12,446 nt of DNA from Longimicrobium sp. (GTDB lineage: Bacteria > Gemmatimonadota > Gemmatimonadetes > Longimicrobiales > Longimicrobiaceae). The stretch is taken from the NCBI GenBank assembly GCA_030446945.1, contig JAUJMI010000059.1:1-12446 (forward strand). The letters are read 5' to 3'. Position numbers and translations under genes: made by a program. Positions within the stretch are counted from its first letter, which is position 1; the number at the start of each line of letters is the position of its first letter. Of the stretch, positions 1 to 5,783 are shown one piece after another. The notes beneath the pieces are model-generated. The model did no database searches, was not told where the DNA came from, and worked only from the letters and a program-made list of their open reading frames with translations.

Positions 1-573
1 GCCCGCCCGCTCACCGAAGCAGACATCGAACTCGTCCTGTCCTCGTTTCGAGGTCGCTACGCTCTTCGCGACCGCGCTCTATTCCTTACCGGTCTGCGCA
101 CCGGCTTCCGCATCTCCGAACTCCTTTCCCTCCGCGTGGGCGATGTAGTCCGGCACGGGCAGATCACCGACTGGGTGTCTGTCCAGCGCCGCCACATGAA
201 GAAGAAGACGGAGGGTCGCACGGTGCCCCTCCACGCCCAAGCCAAGGAGGCGATCGCCCTCTGGATAGCCGAGATGGAGGTCAGCGGCGCGACATCGACC
301 GAGACATACCTCTTCCGTTCACGGAAGGGGAAGAACCGGCCGATCAGCCGCAAGAGCGCGTGGGCGATTCTCGATGGGCGCTATCGCGACAATGGCCTTG
401 CAGGCTGCCTCGGAACACACGCCATGCGGAACAGCTTCGCAAAGCGGGTACACGAACTACTTGGCCGCGACCTTGTGAAGACGCAGCGTGCGCTGGGCCA
501 CAAGAATGTCGGCTCGACCGTGAGCTACCTGAGCTTTTTGCAGGAGGAGATCGATGCCGCCATCCTCGCCTGA
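1..573 (+). CDS. Tyrosine recombinase/integrase, 5'-truncated by window edge
   Basis: The frame is open from base 1 to the TGA at 571-573, giving 190 residues; the N-terminal part, including the core-binding domain, lies outside the window. The visible part is the catalytic domain of the phage integrase/XerC-XerD family, which cuts and rejoins DNA through a 3'-phosphotyrosine. The catalytic set appears complete: Arg37 in GFRISELLSL, a beta-hairpin Lys near residue 69 (KTEGRTVPL), His140 and Arg143 in THAMR, His167 in LGHKN, and the nucleophile Tyr176 in STVSYLSF. A GTG at 136 could be mistaken for the start, but the family motif containing Arg37 lies upstream of it, so the gene begins before the window. 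It points the same way as the toxin-antitoxin pair 200 bases downstream, as at the end of an integrative element or integron-like cassette. Family assignment is firm; the substrate (XerCD-like, phage or transposon) cannot be told from this half. Confidence 0.9.
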   Translation, partial: ARPLTEADIELVLSSFRGRYALRDRALFLTGLRTGFRISELLSLRVGDVVRHGQITDWVSVQRRHMKKKTEGRTVPLHAQAKEAIALWIAEMEVSGATSTETYLFRSRKGKNRPISRKSAWAILDGRYRDNGLAGCLGTHAMRNSFAKRVHELLGRDLVKTQRALGHKNVGSTVSYLSFLQEEIDAAILA

Positions 574-669
574 TTGCTCCGCCGCGAATCGGACCTGTTA
601 GGTGATCGTCGTATTCACGTCATCCTGCCACGAATCCCAGCTGAATCGACCGCAGGCACAATCGCGCGA

Positions 670-722
670 GCAACTTGTCTGAGTAAATTGTCTGCCTGTG
701 ACAACCACGATCCCCAAGTTGC
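670..722. promoter_or_regulatory. Nested dyad, possible operator of the toxin-antitoxin operon
   Basis: Two inverted repeats share exactly the same centre (base 696). The outer arms are GCAACTTG (670-677) and CAAGTTGC (715-722), 8 of 8 paired. The inner arms are TTGTC (688-692) and GACAA (700-704), 5 of 5 paired. The dyad ends about 50 bases before the antitoxin start and touches the possible -35 element. Type II antitoxins with AbrB/MazE domains usually bind symmetric sites in their own promoters, so an autoregulatory operator is a reasonable inference. A short TTGTCTG direct repeat (675-681 and 688-694) overlaps it. No binding is proven; the rest of the 574-773 gap shows no gene. Confidence 0.4.
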
Positions 723-746
723 GCTGCATGCCAGAGTGTATATTAT
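719..746 (+). promoter_or_regulatory. Possible sigma70-like promoter of the toxin-antitoxin operon
   Basis: TATTAT at 741-746 (or TATATT at 739-744) is a good -10 candidate in an AT-rich patch that stands out in this GC-rich window. TTGCGC at 719-724 is a poor -35 match, 16 bases upstream of TATTAT. A strong ribosome binding site, GGGGAGG at 763-769, follows and precedes the ATG at 774 by four bases. The outer arm of the dyad overlaps the -35 position, as expected for repression by the gene products. The assignment rests on sequence likeness only. Confidence 0.35.
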
Positions 747-773
747 TGTTGTAACCTCAACTGGGGAGGCACG

Positions 774-1001
774 ATGATCAAAGAGACCACGTTGCGGCAG
801 TATGGAGGGTCGTTGGGGACCACCCTGCCGAAGGCGATGACCGACCGCCTCAACCTCGCGGCGGGTGACTCCGTGTATGTTGTAGAGACGGAGGGTGGCA
901 TCCTGATTACCCCGCATGATCCGAACTTCGCCCGGGCTATGGAGGCTGGTGAGCGGATCGCACGCCGGTATCAGAACGCACTGCGTGAGTTGGCGAAGTG
1001 A
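774..1001 (+). CDS. AbrB/MazE-type antitoxin of a Doc toxin-antitoxin pair
   Basis: This 75-residue protein has a SpoVT-AbrB swapped-hairpin DNA-binding domain at about residues 5-48. Its recognisable core is GSLGTTLPKAMTDRL, followed by LAAGDSVYVVETEGGILI. The charged helical tail (about residues 49-75, with FARAMEAGERIARRY) is where such antitoxins usually grip and mask the toxin. In type II modules the dimer both neutralises the toxin and represses the operon. The start is well supported by GGGGAGG four bases upstream of the ATG. The stop codon overlaps the GTG start of the toxin gene by four bases (GTGA), so translation of the two is probably coupled. Classical phage P1 Doc is paired with Phd rather than an AbrB fold, so this is a hybrid pairing, a kind found in other bacteria. 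The family call is confident; the partner follows from gene overlap. Confidence 0.88.
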   Translation: MIKETTLRQYGGSLGTTLPKAMTDRLNLAAGDSVYVVETEGGILITPHDPNFARAMEAGERIARRYQNALRELAK

Positions 1002-1405
1002 CGGAGCCGATCTGGCTCGAACGACGTTGGGTGGATTCGCTGCACTTTCAGCAACTCGCGCGCTTCGGGGGGCTGCACGGAATTCGGGATGACGGCGCGA
1101 TCGAATCTGCCCTGGCACGTGCGCGAAACCAGTGGGAGTACGGCGGCGAGCGCGACGTCCATCGACTCGCCGCCGCGTACGCGTTTGGCCTAGCACGGAA
1201 TCACGGGTACAGCGACGGCAACAAACGAATTGCGTTCGTCGCGATGGCCGTCTTCCTTGATCTCAATGGGTGGGATCTTGTCGCGGATGAGGTGGATGTA
1301 GTGCGGACGGTTCTCGCGCTCGCGGCAGGCGAACTCGACGAAGGAGCGCTCACAAGCTGGATTCGCCGGCATGCCTACCCGGTTGGAGATGGCGCCGAAC
1401 GCTAG
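998..1405 (+). CDS. doc: Doc (death-on-curing) family toxin, Fic fold
   Basis: This 135-residue protein carries the Doc form of the Fic motif, HGYSDGNKR, at residues 69-77: His69, Asp73, Asn75, Lys76 and Arg77 are present and Tyr71 replaces the common Phe. In Doc the Lys replaces the second Gly of true Fic AMP-transferases. The family phosphorylates elongation factor Tu, halting translation, until bound by the antitoxin. The N-terminal segment with FGGLHGIRDDGAIESAL is also typical of Doc proteins, and the length matches the roughly 125-135 residues usual for the family. The GTG start at 998 overlaps the antitoxin stop, the standard arrangement. The gene converges with the LexA-like gene on the other strand; the 74-base gap between them (1406-1479) shows no clear terminator. 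Nothing looks broken, so the module is probably active. Confidence 0.9.
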   Translation: MTEPIWLERRWVDSLHFQQLARFGGLHGIRDDGAIESALARARNQWEYGGERDVHRLAAAYAFGLARNHGYSDGNKRIAFVAMAVFLDLNGWDLVADEVDVVRTVLALAAGELDEGALTSWIRRHAYPVGDGAER

Positions 1406-1479
1406 AGGTTCTATCCGGGGCCGTGTGGGTCGCACCAAGAGTGGAGATACGCAAAGCGCGGACATGATCCTGGGCAGAA

Positions 1480-1719
1480 TCACTCAAGGTGTGGCATTTC
1501 TGAGAGGTTAAGCAGGACCCGGGCACTCCGTGGCGCGCCGGGAATCCGTTCGATCAAGCCCAATTCCGCGAGCTTCACCACCATCTGGTGCACGGTCGGT
1601 GCGCTGACCTGGAAGTAGCGCTGCATATCAACTTCAGCGGGTGGCTGACCGTTGAGCTTTGTGTAGTAGTGAATGAAGGCCAAATACTGGCCCTGCTTGG
1701 GCGTGAACGGCACTCTCAT
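1480..1719 (-). CDS. Small winged-helix regulator, LexA DNA-binding domain only
   Basis: The 79-residue product aligns by eye over nearly its whole length with the N-terminal DNA-binding domain of LexA: FTPKQGQYLAFI, then GQPPAEVDMQRYFQVSAPTV (residues about 25-43), then a wing ending in RSARVLL. It has no Ala-Gly cleavage site and no S24 peptidase domain, so it cannot self-cleave as LexA does. Small proteins of this type are often labelled MarR- or LexA-like. The frame stays open upstream to 1875, but the ATG at 1719 is preferred: GAGGAGAG lies a few bases before it and the domain homology begins there. It lies 101 bases downstream of the nuclease gene on the same strand and might share its transcript or have its own promoter in the palindrome-rich gap. 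The target genes are unknown; local control of the nuclease or repair genes is inference. Confidence 0.8.
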   Translation of the reverse strand: MRVPFTPKQGQYLAFIHYYTKLNGQPPAEVDMQRYFQVSAPTVHQMVVKLAELGLIERIPGAPRSARVLLNLSEMPHLE

Positions 1720-1759
1720 TCGATACTCTCCTCGTGCGGAGTCCCCAGTAGCCGCCGAA

Positions 1760-1814
1760 CGGTTCAGCTCAGGCGCGCGGCCGCGCCCGAACCGCGAGCA
1801 ACTCGGCCGGCCGA
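1760..1814. promoter_or_regulatory. Cluster of palindromes ahead of the LexA-like gene
   Basis: The 101-base gap between the nuclease stop and the LexA-like start holds two perfect 12-base palindromes, GCGCGGCCGCGC (1775-1786) and TCGGCCGGCCGA (1803-1814). It also holds a 6-base inverted repeat, CGGTTC (1760-1765) with GAACCG (1789-1794), which encloses the first palindrome. They could be operators for the winged-helix protein encoded next door, or a stem-loop ending the nuclease transcript. In DNA this rich in G and C, short palindromes also arise by chance, so confidence is low. Confidence 0.25.
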
Positions 1815-1820
1815 CGTTGT

Positions 1821-2492
1821 TTAGCGGCGCCCCTCGCCGCCACACCGACCAGCACGGTAGTCCCTGGGAGCGCATACGAAACCGTCCTCGGCCCAGAGGC
1901 CGCGGCCATGCTCGCGGGCTTCCGTGACTGCAGCACGGATCCGCTCCTCATGCCGCACGTTCGGAGGGTAGACGAGCGCCACCGCATATCCGGCGCGTGC
2001 CATTTCCTCATTGAGCATCCGGCCGTCTTGGTCGTAGGCATAGCCCAGGATCCGCCCGTACTGGTCCCGCTCGCGCACATCGGTCTCGAGCATCAGGCGC
2101 GCCCCGCGTCCGGCAAGGCGCCTCAGGGCGTCTCGCGCGGCGGCGCCGTGCGGCTCCTGCGCGAGCTCAGGCGTGTCGATGGAGAGGAGTCGAACGCGCG
2201 TCCCGTCCGAGCAGCGGAGCGTGTCGCCGTCCGGAACGGCCTCGACGGTGCAGGGAAGGCCCGGCTCGGGCGTACGGCCTGGCGGCTCCACCTCGTTTGG
2301 GCTCTCGCGTTGCGCCTCTGCGGGAGCACGCGGCTGGCCGGTTTGGTCAGGGTGGAGTTCAGGGCTCGGAGCGCCGCGCTGGGTCAACCACAGCGAGATC
2401 AGAATGACGACCAGCGGGAGGATCGCGAGTGGACCTCGCCGTCTTCTTTCGAAGCATGGACGTGGATCGTCGCTCAGAGGTGGATGGGGCAC
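1821..2492 (-). CDS. Membrane-anchored thermonuclease (staphylococcal nuclease homologue)
   Basis: This 223-residue protein has a positively charged N-terminus (RRRR at 16-19), one hydrophobic segment at about 21-37 (LAILPLVVILISLWL), a Pro-rich linker to about 80 and a staphylococcal nuclease (SNase) domain from about 80 to 205. The calcium and catalytic residues all appear: Asp88 and Asp90 in PDGDTL, Arg101, Asp106 and Glu109 in RLLSIDTPE, and Arg147 in QYGRILGYAY. The enzyme should cut DNA and RNA; with the charge pattern the domain would face outside the inner membrane (inference). The GTG start gives a complete anchor, and no better internal start exists; AAGGGG upstream lies very close to it. 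Cysteines at 207 and 216 near the end could form a disulfide, fitting an extracytoplasmic site. It follows addA on the same strand after a gap of about 126 bases, so cotranscription is possible but unproven. Confidence 0.88.
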   Translation of the reverse strand: MPHPPLSDDPRPCFERRRRGPLAILPLVVILISLWLTQRGAPSPELHPDQTGQPRAPAEAQRESPNEVEPPGRTPEPGLPCTVEAVPDGDTLRCSDGTRVRLLSIDTPELAQEPHGAAARDALRRLAGRGARLMLETDVRERDQYGRILGYAYDQDGRMLNEEMARAGYAVALVYPPNVRHEERIRAAVTEAREHGRGLWAEDGFVCAPRDYRAGRCGGEGRR

Positions 2493-2577
2493 GACCCCTT
2501 GCTCGGCGGCAACAGCCGGGCCAGTCGTCGCGAACCAGACCCTTTCCTCTCCTGTCGCGTTCGATGGGACTGTGCCG

Positions 2578-2619
2578 GCAGGGTTCTGCGGCGCTCCTCG
2601 CAGGTACTCAGGCCCCTGC
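2578..2619 (-). terminator. Weak stem-loop after the addA-like gene
   Basis: An outer 6-base stem (GCAGGG at 2578-2583 with CCCTGC at 2614-2619) encloses an inner 5-base stem (CTGCG at 2586-2590 with CGCAG at 2599-2603). It begins at the addA stop codon and has no T-run on the minus strand. It may slow or partly end transcription before the nuclease gene, but it is too weak to call a firm terminator. The remaining 2493-2577 gap shows no other feature I can support. Confidence 0.22.
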
Positions 2620-5600
2620 TAGATCCTCAGAATCCGCGCCTTGGCCGCTATCCCTGTCAGCTCCGTGAGCATACGGGCATACTCACCAATCTGCCGCTCG
2701 TAAGGCACGCGCCGGCGTTCCCACTCCTCATCGTCCACACGGTCGGTCTTCCAATCCACGATTCGCCACCCCTCGGGCCCCAGGCTGACGATGTCGATCA
2801 CGCCCTCGGTGATCCGGACCACGCCATCCGCATCGCCGCGGCGCATCACGCTCTGCTCGCTCCGCGGATTGGCTCCGTCCGCGCAGAGCCAGCGCCACCC
2901 GTCGGACTCCAGGACGCGAGCCGGCAGAGCGGCAAGCTCCGTGGAGAGAGCCTCCTCAAGGTCCTCGTCGCGCGCGATCGCACGCACCATGGCTTGGAGG
3001 GAATCGCCCCTCCTCCCACGTGCCAGCGCCTCGATGGTGCGGTGGACAGCGCGTCCCCACGCGACGCCCAGCCCCGACGCACTGGGCTGCGCCGACGGGG
3101 ATGCGTGGGCCTTGGCGAGCTCCGTGACCGTGCGGACTTCCGTCGACGGAGTGGCGGCTGCGTGGAGCCGCTCCGCCGCTCGGAGCGTCGCCTCCCGCAG
3201 AGAGGTCGCCGGCACTTCGAGCGAGAGCCGCCCGCCGGGAACGGTCTCCTGCATCGCCAGCACGGCCGCGTGCGCCTCGAGCTTCGGCCCGAGCGGACGC
3301 CAGGCGGAAGTGTCGGGACGTGGTCCCTTCTTGAGCGGGACCTCCGCCTGCGCCACCACGAGCTCCCGCTTCGCCCGGGTCGCGGCGACATAGAGGAGGC
3401 GGTCGCGCTCGGCCGCCGCGAAGCCGCGCTCCAGGTTCTGCATGTCGGCCCAGCCGCGAGGCTGGGCGAGGTCGACGTAATCCTGCCCGTCGCGGTAGCC
3501 GATGCACAGGCCACCCGCCGCCACTCCGGATGCGTCCCGCCAGATGTGGGCACGCGGATCCCAGAGCTTCTGGTCCAGCGGCGCGGCGAGGATCACCACC
3601 TCGCCCTCCAGCCCCTTCGCCTTGTGGAGGTTCATCACGCGGACGGCGTCCGTCCGCCCGGGCCGGAGCGGTGAATCGGCGGCCTCGGAGCCGAGCAACA
3701 GCTCCAGGTGCTCCATGGCGTCGGTGATTCCGCTGGCTCCGCCGGTGGACGCGCTGCGGAGCGCTTCCACCAGGTGGAGGAGCGCGCCCGCCCGCGCGTC
3801 GCCAAGCGTTTCCGAGGCGGCATGCACCAGGAGGCCGGTGTCGTCCAGGATGCGCTCCAGCAGGACGTCGGCGGGGTGACGCTGGGAGACGCGCCACCAC
3901 GCGTGCAGCTGCGCGAGCGCGTGGCCGGCGGACGTGTCTCCCTCCGCGGGCGGGTGCGTGAGCGCGAAGCGGAGTCCGCTCCGTCTCGCCGTCCACAGGT
4001 CCGCGGGGCTCAAGCCGAAGAACAGCCCCTCCAGCGCGGCCGCGCACAGCACCGGGTTCTCCGGGTCCGCGACCGCCCGCAGCACCACCAGCAGCTCGTT
4101 CAGCTCGTACTCCCGCGGGAGACGCGCGCCGGTGGTGGAGACGGGGATGTTCCGCTCGCCGAGGGCGCGGGCATAGCACTCGATGGGTGCCCTGGTCGTG
4201 GTCAGCACCAGGAAGTCGCCGGGGCGCCTGCGGTCGCGCGCGATGCGTTCACCGATCCAGGACGCGACGAGCGCGGCGTCCGTCTCCAGGACGTCTTCCT
4301 TTCGCTTTCCCACCGGCTGCGCCACGTAGCGATATACGCCGTCGCCGGCGCGAGCTTCCGCAACGGTCTCCATCGGGCTGTACGGCGCCTGCTCGGCCGT
4401 CGCTTCCGCCGGGAACGTCTCCGCGAAGTGGGCGTTCACGAGCTCTCCCACGGCCTCCACCGAGCGGAAGTTGCGGGTGAGCGCCAGCACCGCCCCCTGC
4501 TGCTCCATGCGCCGCTTCACGGCCTCGTAGACCTGGATGTCCGCGCGGCGGAAGCGGTAGATGCTCTGCTTCGGGTCGCCGACCACGAACAGGCTCCCCG
4601 GACGCAGCTGGACCCGGGTCCAGTCGGCTCCCTCGGACGGGTGGGAGGCGAGGAGGAAGCACACCTCCGCCTGGATCGGATCGGTGTCCTGGAACTCGTC
4701 CACGAGCAGGTGGGCGTAGCGCTGGCCGAGCTCTTCGCGGACGGCCGGGTGCTCACGCAGAAGCCGCGCGCTCAGCAGCAGGAGATCTTCGAAGCCGAGC
4801 TGGCCGGTGGCATGCCGCTCGCGCGCGAACTCGGCGGAGGCGCGCTTTAGAAACCTCATGACCACGGGGTAGCGGTGCTCGCGCCAGCACCGGAGCAGCT
4901 CGGCGGCGGGACCCTGGAGGAAGGCGAGGAAGCTGGAGCCCAGCTCCTTTGCGTCCGCCTTCCCCTCCTTCGTGTCGCTCCACCGCTTCTGCACCACCTC
5001 GCAGTGCGACGCGGCGATCCCCTCCAGGACGGCGCAGAACGGGGCGAGCTCGCTCCAGTCGTCCACCCTGCCGCGGAACTCCAGGCGCCGGACGAGCCGC
5101 ATGAGCTTGTCCCACCCGTCCGGCGGCTCCGCGGCGGGCATCAGGCGGCGCGCGCTGGCCAGGAGCTCAGCGAGCTTGTTCAGGCACGGCGCGCCGTCGG
5201 GAGCGTCGGACGGCCCGGTGTCGAAGCTCACGTCCGGGTAGGTCATCACCTGGGTGAATCCCTCGTAGAGGAGCTGCGGGTCGATTCCGACCATCGCCAG
5301 CGCGATCAGGTCCGGGTCATCCGTGCGCTTGGTCCGCTCCACCCAGCGCCGCCAGAAGCGCTGCGTGAGCTCCTCCCATTCCTGCTCGCTCACCTCCTGG
5401 AAGTTGGGGTCGAGACCTATTTCCAGGGGGCGCTCCCGGAGCAGGCGGCCGCAGAAGGAGTGGATGGTGCCCAGGAAAGTGCGGTCGAGGCCATGCAGCG
5501 CAACTGCGTACCGCACGCCTTCCTCGCTCCCGGCCGCTGCTTCGGCGACGGCCGCTTCCAGGCGCACCTGAAAGCGCTCGCGCAGCTCGTTCGCCGCCTT

Positions 5601-5783
5601 GCGCGTGAAGGTCACCGCGGCGATGCGGTCCACGGGCGTTCCGGTGCGCACGTGCTCGAGCATCCGTGCCACGAGTGCCGTCGTCTTGCCGGAGCCGGCT
5701 CCGGCTTCCACGAGCAGGTTCGTGGTGAGATCCGTGCGGATCCTGTCGCGCGCCTGTGAATCCCCCATCGGCGTGTTCATCAT
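2619..5783 (-). CDS. addA: AddA-like UvrD-family helicase with C-terminal RecB-type nuclease
   Basis: This 1054-residue subunit would be the motor of an AddAB/RecBCD-type complex that unwinds and resects double-strand ends and loads RecA. Superfamily 1A helicase motifs appear in order: Walker A GAGSGKT (28-34), Ia AVTFTRKAANELRERF (56-71), II VDEFQDT (361-367), III VGDPKQSIYRFR (401-412), IV LTRNFRS (435-441), V VMNLHKAKGLEGE (716-728) and VI LLYVAATRAK (797-806). The C-terminus has a PD-(D/E)XK nuclease: His914, Asp997 in EGVIDIV, Asp1010 and Lys1012 in DWKT, and Gln1031, so both activities look intact. The frame stays open upstream to 5876, but the ATG at 5783 is chosen because it overlaps the addB stop as ATGA and leaves a normal AddA N-terminus. 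The overlap implies coupled translation and a stoichiometric complex. Length is a little below the 1150-1250 residues of Bacillus AddA. Confidence 0.92.
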   Translation of the reverse strand: MMNTPMGDSQARDRIRTDLTTNLLVEAGAGSGKTTALVARMLEHVRTGTPVDRIAAVTFTRKAANELRERFQVRLEAAVAEAAAGSEEGVRYAVALHGLDRTFLGTIHSFCGRLLRERPLEIGLDPNFQEVSEQEWEELTQRFWRRWVERTKRTDDPDLIALAMVGIDPQLLYEGFTQVMTYPDVSFDTGPSDAPDGAPCLNKLAELLASARRLMPAAEPPDGWDKLMRLVRRLEFRGRVDDWSELAPFCAVLEGIAASHCEVVQKRWSDTKEGKADAKELGSSFLAFLQGPAAELLRCWREHRYPVVMRFLKRASAEFARERHATGQLGFEDLLLLSARLLREHPAVREELGQRYAHLLVDEFQDTDPIQAEVCFLLASHPSEGADWTRVQLRPGSLFVVGDPKQSIYRFRRADIQVYEAVKRRMEQQGAVLALTRNFRSVEAVGELVNAHFAETFPAEATAEQAPYSPMETVAEARAGDGVYRYVAQPVGKRKEDVLETDAALVASWIGERIARDRRRPGDFLVLTTTRAPIECYARALGERNIPVSTTGARLPREYELNELLVVLRAVADPENPVLCAAALEGLFFGLSPADLWTARRSGLRFALTHPPAEGDTSAGHALAQLHAWWRVSQRHPADVLLERILDDTGLLVHAASETLGDARAGALLHLVEALRSASTGGASGITDAMEHLELLLGSEAADSPLRPGRTDAVRVMNLHKAKGLEGEVVILAAPLDQKLWDPRAHIWRDASGVAAGGLCIGYRDGQDYVDLAQPRGWADMQNLERGFAAAERDRLLYVAATRAKRELVVAQAEVPLKKGPRPDTSAWRPLGPKLEAHAAVLAMQETVPGGRLSLEVPATSLREATLRAAERLHAAATPSTEVRTVTELAKAHASPSAQPSASGLGVAWGRAVHRTIEALARGRRGDSLQAMVRAIARDEDLEEALSTELAALPARVLESDGWRWLCADGANPRSEQSVMRRGDADGVVRITEGVIDIVSLGPEGWRIVDWKTDRVDDEEWERRRVPYERQIGEYARMLTELTGIAAKARILRI

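Noticed and set aside
1756..1766. Possible SOS box (GAACGGTTC) near the LexA-like gene
   Set aside because: The Gram-positive LexA box needs four bases between GAAC and GTTC; here there is only one, so it does not fit.
1720..1875. N-terminal extension of the LexA-like protein
   Set aside because: The extension is out-of-frame overlap with the nuclease 3' end and resembles no domain; GAGGAGAG just before 1719 marks the real start.
1908..3674. A 588-codon open frame on the plus strand
   Set aside because: It lies antisense to the SNase and AddA genes, has no recognisable domain and has low-complexity composition; long antisense frames are expected at this GC content.
3708..4850. A 380-codon plus-strand open frame inside the helicase gene
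   Set aside because: It is antisense to conserved helicase motifs and shows no family motif of its own.
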